In this document: positions 18,106 through 27,986 of the stretch, one piece after another
How positions within the stretch are numbered: position 1 is the stretch's first letter
How the letters are laid out: each line of letters starts with the position of its first letter
DNA from: Desulfobacterales bacterium
Lineage (GTDB): Bacteria > Desulfobacterota > Desulfobacteria > Desulfobacterales > UBA2156
DNA: 45,554 nucleotides
Assembly (NCBI GenBank): GCA_011049715.1
Contig: DRHF01000335.1
Coordinates: 1-45,554, forward strand
Reading direction: 5' to 3'
The notes under the pieces: model-generated
What the model was told of the DNA's origin: nothing
The model's database searches: none
What the model saw: the letters and a program-made list of their open reading frames with translations, nothing else
Made by a program: the position numbers and the translations under genes

Positions 18106-20051
18106 AAAGACTAAAAATCCTGATTCTCATATTTTGGGTGACACTCTCCATTCCGCTTGCTTATTTTGTTTTGCGGACCTATCGGGGTCTGGAACAGGAA
18201 GAGGTGGCGACAATGAGCTATTTCGCCGATACCTTTTTTGACGAAATTGAACAGGCGCTTACGTCGATTGTCAAACTAGAGGAAGGGCGAGCGATTGACG
18301 AATACAATTATCATATTTTTCCGTCTAATCAATTTCAAGACTCAACCGGTAAAAGCCGTTCGCCCCTGTCCCGGTTACCGCGTGATGAGTATATCCTTGG
18401 ATATTTTCAGAACAATCCTGACGGATCTTTCCAAACGCCTATAGTGGTAGGTGATAAACCGATCCCGCTGGAGCACAAAAGCCTAGTCGCCAAATTAAAA
18501 CACGCAAACAACATATTTAACCGCAAACGCGTTACCAGGAATGACAGAATAATGACTCAGCCGGCAAAGGTTGTCGCTGACACCGATGAAAAACGGCAAA
18601 CCGGGTTTGCGGAAAAATATCTCGATCTATCTCGCTCCCGGCAGCCCAAAACCTATCTCGGTCAGAAAGAAAAAAGAGTCGAAAAAATAACACCGACGCA
18701 GGCTTTAAATATAGCGAAACGAGAACTACGAGAAACGACAAAAAGTTCCGAACCGGCAGCCGTGGCAAAAACCCGGAGCAGCGGTGGGTTGATTGGCGGA
18801 GATCGGGCGGTTATCGAATCAAAAGCGGGTAAACGATCCGGGTTAAGGAAGTCATATCCGGCGGAATCTGAAGGCTATCTGCAGCCTGCGCCCGCTTCAA
18901 ATGGGAGGGAGACCGAGGGCTTTCAAGTGGAAGTCGCTCCGTTGCAATCGGTTTTCATCAGTGCCGACCAAATTTTTATTTTTCGCAGGATCATGATCAA
19001 CCAGAAAATTTACCGGCAGGGTTTTATCCTGCGGGTTAGGGCTTTTCTCAGCCATTTGACTCAACAATATTTTGTAACTCAACCGATGGCAGGTTTTGCC
19101 AATCTTCGGCTCAGGGTAATCGATCAGGGAAATGAAATTGACAGGATAGAAGCCGGCGTTAGCACCAGGAATTCAAAATTTGTACTTAGCCGGATCTTTC
19201 CTTCGCCATTTGAATTTCTGAACGCGACACTGACTTCCGATCAGATTCCTCCAGCAGCCGGTCGCAACACCCTGAATATCATGGTGATTGTTCTGGCCGT
19301 AGTTCTCTTGATCGGGCTTTTCGTGATATATCAAAGCGCACGCACGATTGTGGATCTTTCCGAAAGGCGTTCGCAATTTGTTTCATCTGTAACTCATGAA
19401 TTGAAAACGCCATTGACCAATATCCGGATGTATATCGAAATGTTGGAACAGGGCATCGCTCGAGACCACGAAAAGGAACAGGAATATTTCCGCATAATAG
19501 ATTCCGAGAGCGCCCGTCTTTCCCGTCTGATTAATAATGTTTTGGATCTTTCAAAATTGGAAAAAAAACAGCGACAGATTGATTTGAAAACAGGGACATT
19601 TGAAGATGTCATCCATGAAGTTGAGGAGGTGATGCAAGAAAAATTCAGACAGGAAGGCTTTACACTAAAGGTGGGACAAAAAAAAATTCGGCCTTTCCAA
19701 TACGATCGTGAGGTGATGATTCAGGTTTTAATCAATCTGATCGAAAATAGTATGAAATTCGGCAAGACATCCACAAAAAAAGAGATCACTATTCGGCTTG
19801 GGCGAGACGGTGATTGGATGAAAATTTATGTCTCCGACCTCGGACCGGGCATTCCACACCAGGCGCTAAAAAAGGTTTTTGATGAATTTTATCGTGTGGA
19901 TAGTCGTCTTACCCGGACCACCCGGGGAACCGGCATCGGCCTTGCACTCGTAAAAAAATTTGTCAACCTAATGGGGGGAACCGTTACGGCAGCCAACAAC
20001 GATGGGGCCGGTTGCACCATCACCATTTCCCTCCCTTTATCAGCAGGTTGA
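18102..20051 (+). CDS. Membrane sensor histidine kinase
   Basis: ATGA overlap with the response regulator; SVTHELKTPLTNIRMYIEML H-box, NLIENSMKFG N-box, GTGIGLALVKKFV G-box; large extracytoplasmic region between two TMs. Confidence 0.93.
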   Translation: MKRLKILILIFWVTLSIPLAYFVLRTYRGLEQEEVATMSYFADTFFDEIEQALTSIVKLEEGRAIDEYNYHIFPSNQFQDSTGKSRSPLSRLPRDEYILGYFQNNPDGSFQTPIVVGDKPIPLEHKSLVAKLKHANNIFNRKRVTRNDRIMTQPAKVVADTDEKRQTGFAEKYLDLSRSRQPKTYLGQKEKRVEKITPTQALNIAKRELRETTKSSEPAAVAKTRSSGGLIGGDRAVIESKAGKRSGLRKSYPAESEGYLQPAPASNGRETEGFQVEVAPLQSVFISADQIFIFRRIMINQKIYRQGFILRVRAFLSHLTQQYFVTQPMAGFANLRLRVIDQGNEIDRIEAGVSTRNSKFVLSRIFPSPFEFLNATLTSDQIPPAAGRNTLNIMVIVLAVVLLIGLFVIYQSARTIVDLSERRSQFVSSVTHELKTPLTNIRMYIEMLEQGIARDHEKEQEYFRIIDSESARLSRLINNVLDLSKLEKKQRQIDLKTGTFEDVIHEVEEVMQEKFRQEGFTLKVGQKKIRPFQYDREVMIQVLINLIENSMKFGKTSTKKEITIRLGRDGDWMKIYVSDLGPGIPHQALKKVFDEFYRVDSRLTRTTRGTGIGLALVKKFVNLMGGTVTAANNDGAGCTITISLPLSAG

Positions 20052-20080
20052 AGATCCGCTATATCCCCGACTTTAACGGT

Positions 20081-21097
20081 ATGGTTAATATTGTAAAACC
20101 TGGCTATAGAATTTGGGCGGTCGCATTGTTTGTTATTATGACCGTGTTCTTTTTGACGGTTTTTAAAATTCATCCTGTATATTCCGAAAATCCGGAGGAA
20201 TTAATGAAGGATATTCAGATGACCACAGAACGGTTGCAAGCACATCTCAGAGAGCTCACGGTAACCATCGGCGATCGTAGTGTTCATGTGCCAAAAAACC
20301 TAAAACGGGCCGCTGAATACATCGAGGCGTTTTATCAAAAGATCGGTCTGCGGGTCCATCGTGAAACCTATCAATTTCATAATTTAACGGTGGCCAATGT
20401 TGTAGCCGAGATTTCTTTTAGTGACAATCCCGGAAAGCGATTCATTCTGGGCGCCCATTATGACTCGGTAGCCGGTACAGTCGGCGCTGACGATAATGCC
20501 AGTGCCATTGCCGTTCAGCTAGAGACCGCCCGTCAGTTAAAGGCGATAGAAGGGCGTGAACAATTGGATTTGACAGTGAGATTTGTTTCCTTTGCCCTTG
20601 AGGAGCCGCCGGTTTACGGCACGCAGCACATGGGGAGCAGGGTTTATGCATTAAAGGCCTGGCAGACAAAAGAACAAATAGACGGTATGATTTGCCTGGA
20701 AATGGTGGGATATACGTGTCATGAACCGGGTTGCCAGCGGTATCCTTTTCCTTTGATGTTTTTCGGATATCCCAAGGAAGGTAACTTTATCGGTATTGTG
20801 GGGAATTTCAAATCCAGACCCTTTATGCGTTCGCTGTTTGAGGCTTTCAAGCAGAACCGGAATTTACCGGTGATTAAACAAACCGTTCCCTTGGGTGGAT
20901 ATATTTTGCCTTCGGTGAGGCTCAGCGACCATGCACCGTTTTGGGATAGGGGATATTCGGCCGTCATGGTCACGGATACGGCCTTTTACCGCAATCCCAA
21001 CTATCATTTGAGATCGGATACCATGGAAAAGCTGGATTATAGTTTTATGTCCGAGCTGGTAAAAAGCTTGCTGTTGTTCTTCCGCTCTCACCGATGA
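20081..21097 (+). CDS. M28-family zinc metallopeptidase, secreted or membrane-anchored
   Basis: ILGAHYDSVAGTVGADDNASAIAV, FALEEPP motifs; N-terminal TM; start ATG at 20081. Confidence 0.88.
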   Translation: MVNIVKPGYRIWAVALFVIMTVFFLTVFKIHPVYSENPEELMKDIQMTTERLQAHLRELTVTIGDRSVHVPKNLKRAAEYIEAFYQKIGLRVHRETYQFHNLTVANVVAEISFSDNPGKRFILGAHYDSVAGTVGADDNASAIAVQLETARQLKAIEGREQLDLTVRFVSFALEEPPVYGTQHMGSRVYALKAWQTKEQIDGMICLEMVGYTCHEPGCQRYPFPLMFFGYPKEGNFIGIVGNFKSRPFMRSLFEAFKQNRNLPVIKQTVPLGGYILPSVRLSDHAPFWDRGYSAVMVTDTAFYRNPNYHLRSDTMEKLDYSFMSELVKSLLLFFRSHR

Positions 21098-21235
21098 TGG
21101 TTTTGTAAGCACACCTCTTTGTGCGGTATTGACCCATGCCGGGCGCGGTATTATTTTAACCGAAGAAATGGATATTTTTTAAACCTCGTAAATATACGGA
21201 TTAAGGGTGGTTCGATTGGAGCAAAGGAACGTGAG

Positions 21236-21475
21236 ATGATACGAATGTCAAAAAAAACCAAGCTGGCACCGGCTGAAATTATAAAACGGGCATCGAATTA
21301 TTTTGGAACAGATATCGGCTTATCTGAAAAAAAGCGAAATCCATGCTGCATTTTTTTTGAAGGTACAGGTGGGTACGTATCTGTCAACCTTGTCGAAGAA
21401 GATATGCACCGGATTGTCGAGATCGAAGGCAGGGAGTGGGAGTATCAGGTGAAAGAGTTTATGGGTCGCCTCTGA
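21236..21475 (+). CDS. Small conserved hypothetical protein
   Basis: MIRMSKKTKLAPAEIIKRASNYFGTDIGLSEKKRNPCCIFFEGTGGYVSVNL...; RBS-like ggaacgtgag upstream. Confidence 0.55.
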   Translation: MIRMSKKTKLAPAEIIKRASNYFGTDIGLSEKKRNPCCIFFEGTGGYVSVNLVEEDMHRIVEIEGREWEYQVKEFMGRL

Positions 21476-21576
21476 TCTGCCTGCCCGGTGGAATTTAAAG
21501 CTGGCTCACCGGGACAACATCCTCGGCCTTTGAACATCAGAACCGTGATATCATCATTGTTAAAAGGATTTTTGCA

Positions 21577-22113
21577 ATGAGGATCTATTGGAATACTTGT
21601 TTGGTTTTGTTTGCAACGCTGCTGACCTTTTCCTGTTCGGTTATCTCCAAGCAGACGCGAAAGGAAAGGTCGGTTTCTTTGCCGTTTGAAATACTGTTAA
21701 AAGAACCGGCCAAATATAAGGGTAATACTGTAATTCTGGGCGGTTATATCCTTGAAATTCGGAATCTTTCGGACAAAACGATGATAATTGTCTTGCAGTC
21801 ACCGCTTCAATTCGGAGACGAACCCGGCTCCAGAGATGACTCGAAGGGGAGATTCATAGTTACCCACAAAGGATTTCTTGATCCCGAAATCTACAGAAAA
21901 GATCGTAAAATTACCGTTGCAGGGATAATTGTCGGCTTGACATCGGAGCCGGTTGATCAGGGTACTTACACCTATATCACCCTTCAAAGCCGTGAAATAT
22001 ATCTTTGGACGGTTTACGACAACAATCGATACTGGCCTTACGATTACGATCCTTTTTATCCGTACTATTATTATCGGCGTCCCTATTACCATCGACATCC
22101 GTATTACTGGTGA
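21577..22113 (+). CDS. Slp-family outer-membrane lipoprotein 1
   Basis: Lipobox LLTFSCSV, Slp-like IL..P..YKGNTVILGGYI; Tyr/His-rich C-terminus. Confidence 0.8.
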   Translation: MRIYWNTCLVLFATLLTFSCSVISKQTRKERSVSLPFEILLKEPAKYKGNTVILGGYILEIRNLSDKTMIIVLQSPLQFGDEPGSRDDSKGRFIVTHKGFLDPEIYRKDRKITVAGIIVGLTSEPVDQGTYTYITLQSREIYLWTVYDNNRYWPYDYDPFYPYYYYRRPYYHRHPYYW

Positions 22114-22225
22114 CCATGCGTGCTAAATTTTCCTAAAGTTGTCTAATGGCAAACTATCACTCAAAGCAAGTTTTGAAACGAGTTGTTAGAAACAACCCGA
22201 CAAATAAAGGGTAGGGGAGGGAGCC

Positions 22226-22720
22226 GTGAAAACAGCCGTCCAGTCGATAGTCATCTTTGTTGTTTTTTTCGTTCTGGGTTGTGCGAGCGGAATTTCTAAA
22301 CAAACACGCTCACAGGTGACCTTTTCCGATTCTTTTAAAGTCCTCCAGGCGGATCCCGACAAATACGCGGGGGAGACGGTTTTACTCGGCGGTAAAATCC
22401 TTGAAACCCTTGCCACGTCAGATTCATCCGAAATAACGGTTTTGGAATTGAGTCTTTCACAACAGGATCGGCCGGTTGATGGGGCGAAGTCCGAAGGACG
22501 ATATCTGGTGAGGTCCAATCAATTTTTGGACCCTGCGATCTACAAAAAAGATACCCTGCTGACGGTTGTCGGAAAAATAAGCGGCAAAGAGGATCGAAAG
22601 ATCGGGGACTTTGATTATATATATCCCATTGTGGAAGAAATCGAAATCAAACTTTGGCCACCCGAGTACCGGGCCGCTCCAAGGTTCCATTTTGGCTTCG
22701 GGATCGGCAAAACGTTTTAG
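22226..22720 (+). CDS. Slp-family outer-membrane lipoprotein 2
   Basis: Lipobox FFVLGCAS; paralogous to 21577-22113 (SKQTR, LGG.IL, GRY/F.V....FLDP.IY.KD). Confidence 0.8.
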   Translation: MKTAVQSIVIFVVFFVLGCASGISKQTRSQVTFSDSFKVLQADPDKYAGETVLLGGKILETLATSDSSEITVLELSLSQQDRPVDGAKSEGRYLVRSNQFLDPAIYKKDTLLTVVGKISGKEDRKIGDFDYIYPIVEEIEIKLWPPEYRAAPRFHFGFGIGKTF

Positions 22721-22777
22721 AATTTCATTTTAAGCCTGCCCTGCACATTCCATTATGAGGGATATAAGGGATAAAAC

Positions 22778-23956
22778 TCATAGGAGTTTCACCATCAACG
22801 GTAGGGCTACCATGGTTCCCAGAGAACTTCCTATATTGGTGAAAATTACGACTAGAAGAATTCGCGTGACTTTATTTTTCCAAAATCCTTTTATGGAGAG
22901 GATATCTTCTGGTAGGTTTTCAAAGTCTTTGACCTTTGGTTTTCGGGTAATCGCCTCCACCAAACCAGAAACCCATCCGGCAGCGATCATCGGATTGATG
23001 GAGGTTAACGGCGCGGCTATGATCGATGACAAGATGGTTAACGGATGAGCAAAAGCGATAAGAGCACCAAGGCCGGCCAAAACGCCGTTTGCAATTATCC
23101 ACCATTTAATCATGTGGACACCGACACCAGCTCCGCCATAAAAGAATCCGAAAATCAAAAGCAGGAGTACCATCGTTGGAAAAATCCATTTTAACAGATC
23201 GGCCCCCTTTTTTTTTAGGGGAAGGGTTTCAAGGGCTTTTATGTCCGTATCCGTTTCCCAGTATATTTTGATACCCCGAATGTGACCCGCTCCCACAACC
23301 GCAACAATTTTTTCTCCGGGGGCAGACCGGATTTTGTGGGCAAGGTAACGGTCGCGCTCATCGATGAGAATTTTTTTCAGAATTGGCATCGATTTCCCAA
23401 CCTCCGATAGGAGGGACTCCAGCACATCCTGTTCTTTCATTTTTTCGATGTCATTCTCACTGATTTCATCTATCTCTCCTAGCGATAGAACAAGTTGAAA
23501 AAGAAGTTTAACCTTTTCCCACAAACCCATGACGCGCCACACTCTCCCAAGGGTGATCCGTATATCCCTGTCGACAAGATGAATTTTCGCCCCGATTGCT
23601 TCACCGGTTTCAATCGCCTTTATCATTTCTTCACCGGGCTTTATATCCAGTTTTTTCGCAATTTTTTTCTGAAACGAAGCAAGAAGGAGATTTGAAAGAA
23701 GGAGAAAAGCTTTTTTCTCCTTAACCACCTTAATAATATCCGTATCCTGCCATTTATTTTTTTGCCGGATCGCTTGATATCTGGAATCACACAGTTCAAC
23801 ACAAACCGTATCTGGTTTTTCCTCCCTGATAACGGAAACGACAAGATCGGCACTCTCCCTTGATACGTGGGCCGTACCGATAAGAAGTATCGTTTTATCT
23901 CCAAAACTGAGGCGGTGTAACGGATTATTGGTGCTTTTGTTATTCATCGGTTGCAT
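22778..23956 (-). CDS. TraB/PrgY-family membrane protein
   Basis: TILLIGTAHVSRESADLV, DTVCVELCDSRYQA, GEAIGAKIHLVDRDIRITLGRVWR, C-terminal TMs. Confidence 0.85.
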   Translation of the reverse strand: MQPMNNKSTNNPLHRLSFGDKTILLIGTAHVSRESADLVVSVIREEKPDTVCVELCDSRYQAIRQKNKWQDTDIIKVVKEKKAFLLLSNLLLASFQKKIAKKLDIKPGEEMIKAIETGEAIGAKIHLVDRDIRITLGRVWRVMGLWEKVKLLFQLVLSLGEIDEISENDIEKMKEQDVLESLLSEVGKSMPILKKILIDERDRYLAHKIRSAPGEKIVAVVGAGHIRGIKIYWETDTDIKALETLPLKKKGADLLKWIFPTMVLLLLIFGFFYGGAGVGVHMIKWWIIANGVLAGLGALIAFAHPLTILSSIIAAPLTSINPMIAAGWVSGLVEAITRKPKVKDFENLPEDILSIKGFWKNKVTRILLVVIFTNIGSSLGTMVALPLMVKLL

Positions 23957-24037
23957 TTAAATTGACCCTTTTTTGTTTTACAAACCCGCGCGAAAATATT
24001 ACATTCATGGAGGGAACGCAAGGTATATTCTACTCCG

Positions 24038-24526
24038 GTGGGTTCAATTGAGACGCGAATCGGCAGTAATCGAGATGTGCTGGGAATGATCATTCAGGTG
24101 TCGGGTATGCGCATACACGACGATATATTCTTCTGGGAAGGATGGGGTGGACGGCTTCGGTTGGGAAACGGCAAGTGCTGGCTTCGTATATATGATCTAA
24201 AAAAAGAAAACAAAAATGACCTGACACATCTTAGGCCGACCATTGTGGTGGTTTCGGATGTACCGGAGAGCAAAATGTCTTTAAGGAGTTGTGCCGGACA
24301 TATCGCGACAAAGATCGTCGAAACATTCCGCATCGATCCTTATCGTACGCTATTTATTGAATTTTACCCTTCCTCAACATACGGAAGACATGATCAACAT
24401 GTAATTGCGGAACGGTATGATATCGTTGAATTTACATGGCACGAAAACCAGGCAATAAAGCCGAAATGGAGGTCATTGTTACCACCAATGTTAGATATTG
24501 TGAAGCGAATAATAGACGATGAATAA
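24038..24526 (+). CDS. Hypothetical protein
   Basis: 162-aa ORF with GTG start; no family recognised. Confidence 0.5.
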   Translation: MGSIETRIGSNRDVLGMIIQVSGMRIHDDIFFWEGWGGRLRLGNGKCWLRIYDLKKENKNDLTHLRPTIVVVSDVPESKMSLRSCAGHIATKIVETFRIDPYRTLFIEFYPSSTYGRHDQHVIAERYDIVEFTWHENQAIKPKWRSLLPPMLDIVKRIIDDE

Positions 24527-24545
24527 TTTGAGGAGGGATTTTTTT

Positions 24546-24926
24546 ATGAAAGGAAAGGCAATCCAAACAGACAAAGCACCTGCTGCCATAGGGCCATATT
24601 CACAGGGGATCAAATTGGGTTCATTGCTCTTTGTAAGCGGACAGATTGGCATGCACCCTGAAACCGGCGAACTGGTCAGTCCGGATTTTTCGCCTCAAGT
24701 CCGTCAGACACTGGAAAACCTGCTGCATGTTGTTAAAGCCGGTGGGGGTGATCTGGATCAGGTGGTGGCTGTCGATGTGTACTTAACTGACATGGGAAAA
24801 TTTGTCGAATTCAATGGAATCTACCAGGAATACTTTGCCGAGCACCGACCGGCCCGTGCGGTGATAGAAGTGAGCGCACTCCCAAAAGGCGCGAGCGTGG
24901 AGATCAAGTGCATCGTAGGAATATGA
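24546..24926 (+). CDS. RidA-family (YjgF/YER057c/UK114) enamine/imine deaminase-like protein
   Basis: TDKAPAAIGPYSQGIKLGSLLFVSGQIG, RPARAVIEVSALPKGASVEIKCIVGI; start at 24546 with RBS gaggaggga. Confidence 0.93.
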   Translation: MKGKAIQTDKAPAAIGPYSQGIKLGSLLFVSGQIGMHPETGELVSPDFSPQVRQTLENLLHVVKAGGGDLDQVVAVDVYLTDMGKFVEFNGIYQEYFAEHRPARAVIEVSALPKGASVEIKCIVGI

Positions 24927-24946
24927 GCCTGTTTCTCTGACCGGAT

Positions 24947-25525
24947 TTATCTTAGGCCGTCCTCCATTTTGGCTTCCTCCTTCTTGAGCCCGCCAATACG
25001 GGGATGGGGCCTTCCACAAACGGTGACGACCAGAGCGACCACAATTTCGTCTGCCATCGGAGCATCGTCGATTCTGATCGCCATTGCATCAAAATGAGAC
25101 CGGACAAATGCCGCGTCCTTAAAATTGATCGGCACATCAATCTCGGTTCCCATTCCGCCTATTTTCTTTGCTGAAGGAATCAGGGACTTTCCGCCACCGA
25201 CGGCGTCCCGAAAGGGTTTTCCCAGCTTTGGGTGGAGAATGGCTGCTGCATGTTCCCGCTCTCCGTTTTCCCCGACAATCGCCGCCTTTCCGTAACTTTC
25301 GGCCTTTTCAGGCAAAATACCCAATGCATCCACCGCTCTTTTACCGAGGATGCCCCCCAATACATCTCCGATATCGATCAACGGTGTCAAATCCTCAACA
25401 AATTTTCCTGCACATGGATTTTTTACCACGGCGATGGCGGCTGCTCTTTTGCCTGGGGGCTTCATTTGACGGCCCCCATCCGAGTGGATCTCCTCCAATA
25501 TGGTCACATATTTTCTGATTTCCAT
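24947..25525 (-). CDS. DUF1185 / 'amino acid synthesis' (AA_synth) family protein
   Basis: EIRKYVTILEEIHSDGGR, AAIAVVKNPCAGKFVEDLTPLIDIGDVLGGILGKRA, SVGG-like DAVGGGKSLIPSAKK; RBS aaggagag; start at 25525. Confidence 0.8.
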   Translation of the reverse strand: MEIRKYVTILEEIHSDGGRQMKPPGKRAAAIAVVKNPCAGKFVEDLTPLIDIGDVLGGILGKRAVDALGILPEKAESYGKAAIVGENGEREHAAAILHPKLGKPFRDAVGGGKSLIPSAKKIGGMGTEIDVPINFKDAAFVRSHFDAMAIRIDDAPMADEIVVALVVTVCGRPHPRIGGLKKEEAKMEDGLR

Positions 25526-25551
25526 CAATTATCTCTCCTTTCCGAAATTGG

Positions 25552-26412
25552 TTATTCCACGAGACATTTATGAAAAAAGTCAGTCATGGCGACTTTTCCT
25601 TGAACAGCGACCAATGCCCCGAGAATAATGCCTTTGTTTGTCAACTCTTCTGCCCTTTTGATTGCCCTGGAAATAGACAAAGATTTTTTATCTTCATTTA
25701 AAGGCCCTACTTTTATCGTTACATTGAGTCCGGGAATGTCTGTGTTGGGATCGATCTCCTCTGATGGAACCTGGATTACATGGGGATCCTCTATATAGCT
25801 TGCATTAGCAACGTCTGTGGCCGCCGCATCCGCTAAAGAGGCGTTTCGGGCAATAACAGTGGCTGCCGAAGCGATACCCCTGGTAAGACTCCGGCCCCCC
25901 AAACCGCTCGTGGTCACCCCCCAGGAGGAGGAACGAGAATCGAGGGATAGGACATTGGATATCTCTTGTTTGTCGATTTCCTGTCGTATCCCGACTGTTA
26001 CGGATGCCTCTCTTTCAAGCCTCACAGCCACATCACCGCCATTGTCGACTACCACTTTGGTCATCCCGCGGTTGTAAAGAAAATCAGCAACCGCATCTGC
26101 AATCGTTCCGGCAACCGCAGCCATGGGCGTGAGATTCTGATTTCCAACAGCCTGTACGCTCCGGATCATTTTAATGGCGATCGGATCTTTCAAATCAGCC
26201 GGCATCCTTGGAAACCTTTTACCTAAAAACCGTTTCAGCCGGGCGAGCCGTTCCAGATACGTAAAGGATTCCTCGGCAGCACGGACACTCATCTGTTGCT
26301 GCGGAACCTTCCCCACAAAGGCGGAGATAACCAGCCTCATGGGGCCAAACTCAGCTACAACATCGCCGCCCTCAAGTCGGCTGATCGATTGTTGGTATGG
26401 CATCTTTTTCAA
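25552..26412 (-). CDS. UPF0280 (ApbE-like) family protein
   Basis: NLTPMAAVAGTIADAVADFLYNRGMTKVVVDNGGDVAVRLE; start either TTG 26412 or ATG 26403. Confidence 0.8.
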   Translation of the reverse strand: MKKMPYQQSISRLEGGDVVAEFGPMRLVISAFVGKVPQQQMSVRAAEESFTYLERLARLKRFLGKRFPRMPADLKDPIAIKMIRSVQAVGNQNLTPMAAVAGTIADAVADFLYNRGMTKVVVDNGGDVAVRLEREASVTVGIRQEIDKQEISNVLSLDSRSSSWGVTTSGLGGRSLTRGIASAATVIARNASLADAAATDVANASYIEDPHVIQVPSEEIDPNTDIPGLNVTIKVGPLNEDKKSLSISRAIKRAEELTNKGIILGALVAVQGKVAMTDFFHKCLVE

Positions 26413-27933
26413 TCAGTCAACCGCTGCGAGCGGCTCTTTTGCAGTAAACGGCCTCATGGCATGGAGGTGTCCCCCCATTTGCTTGTAATCCTTCAGCTTC
26501 ATGGTGTATTCGATCGGACAAATGGTCGCCGGAGTCGGTGTCCAGTAAAACGCATTAGCCTTGACCCGGCCAACATCGACCATAAAATTGATTCCACCGC
26601 CGGGCAGCACAAAGGTCGGCGCACCACCTACGCTTAGATGGGCGGTCCCCCGATGAACGGCATGGGTCAGTTTTAACGGATAACGTACCACACCGGCCCG
26701 GGCGCTTCCGCCCGTACCTCCGGTATATATACCTGAAACAAGAGAGGGCTCACAGCTGGCGGAGATGGTACTCAACGCCTTTTTGGCCTGATTCGAAAGC
26801 GGTATTTTGCGGAGACTGAAATCCTCGACAATTTCAAACAGGCCGGCGTTTTGACCTGTTGTCTCGGTGATCAGGATGCGCATACCGATTCGGGCGGTAT
26901 TTCGGTCGATTTCAGATATCACATCTAAGGGTTGGATGATGGATGTTCCCCCCCAACCTTCCCCATGGTCGCCAAAGTAGCGGCCCGGGGTGCTCTGCCG
27001 GAATTTCAATTTGATTCCCGAGGGTTTTGCGCCGACAAATCGGCCGGTCGCATGCTCGCTCATCAAACCTGTAAAGTGAGAATCCAGGATAATGACCTCA
27101 TCCGCCGACTCCTGCAAAAGAGGTGCAAAGAGGCCCAAGGTGGCGCTCCCACAGCCCACCCTCATGTTATCCGGTGTTTGACCGTTGATGATCGGCGCCT
27201 GGCCCACTTTCACCTCAATCATACCGCCTTGATCTATTTTCAATCTAACCTCTTTTTTATTGGCGATATCGGTGATAGTTCTGGCCACCAGTAGACCGTC
27301 TTTCCCGGTTAAAAGGTTCACACCGCCGATGGAGATCATCTTGGAGCCGTATTGCTCGGTCACCAGCATTCCAACCTTTCTTTTGCCTACCCGTACAGGC
27401 GCCCCCTCATCTCCAATTCGGATATCTGTATCGATCTTCACCGTAATGCCGCTGTAACTCAGCGGAGCCTCCGTCACCACTGTAACCACATCCACATCCA
27501 TCTGTTTCCCCTTGACGATGACGGGGGCAGGTTTGGCGTCCGGATAAGTCGTTCCGGCGCCTATGGCTGTGATCAGAGGCCGTCGGATTGCTTCCGAAGG
27601 ATCATCCGGCCCCACCACATCCGCCACATCGGTATAGGTGTGAAGCGGGGTGATCCTTTCGAGGCTTTCATTGACATTTTTGTACCGATGGCATGATCCG
27701 ATAAACCCAGGTTTAATCCGGCATCCGATGGGACACGCCTCGCACTGGATTGCCCCGGCGGTGGGTGTTGTTTCACATACCAGAGCTTCCGCTTCGCACA
27801 CCATGATGCATGCACCGCAGTCCGTACATTTTTCATCGATAACCGCTTTTTTCTTGACCAGGCGAACGGCTGCAACCGGACAATCCCTGACGCAAAAGGC
27901 GCAACCGGTACATTTTTTCAGATCAACTTTCAT
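26413..27933 (-). CDS. 6-hydroxynicotinate reductase-like ferredoxin-domain protein
   Basis: N-terminal 2x[4Fe-4S] (CTGCAFCVRDCP, CTDCGACIMVCE) fused to a long domain recalled from Eubacterium barkeri Hnr-type proteins; adjacent to enamidase. Confidence 0.75.
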   Translation of the reverse strand: MKVDLKKCTGCAFCVRDCPVAAVRLVKKKAVIDEKCTDCGACIMVCEAEALVCETTPTAGAIQCEACPIGCRIKPGFIGSCHRYKNVNESLERITPLHTYTDVADVVGPDDPSEAIRRPLITAIGAGTTYPDAKPAPVIVKGKQMDVDVVTVVTEAPLSYSGITVKIDTDIRIGDEGAPVRVGKRKVGMLVTEQYGSKMISIGGVNLLTGKDGLLVARTITDIANKKEVRLKIDQGGMIEVKVGQAPIINGQTPDNMRVGCGSATLGLFAPLLQESADEVIILDSHFTGLMSEHATGRFVGAKPSGIKLKFRQSTPGRYFGDHGEGWGGTSIIQPLDVISEIDRNTARIGMRILITETTGQNAGLFEIVEDFSLRKIPLSNQAKKALSTISASCEPSLVSGIYTGGTGGSARAGVVRYPLKLTHAVHRGTAHLSVGGAPTFVLPGGGINFMVDVGRVKANAFYWTPTPATICPIEYTMKLKDYKQMGGHLHAMRPFTAKEPLAAVD

Positions 27934-27986
27934 TTAAAGCTTTCTCAAAAAAAAATCGGTTCGTATAACAATCACTAGCACGTTCA

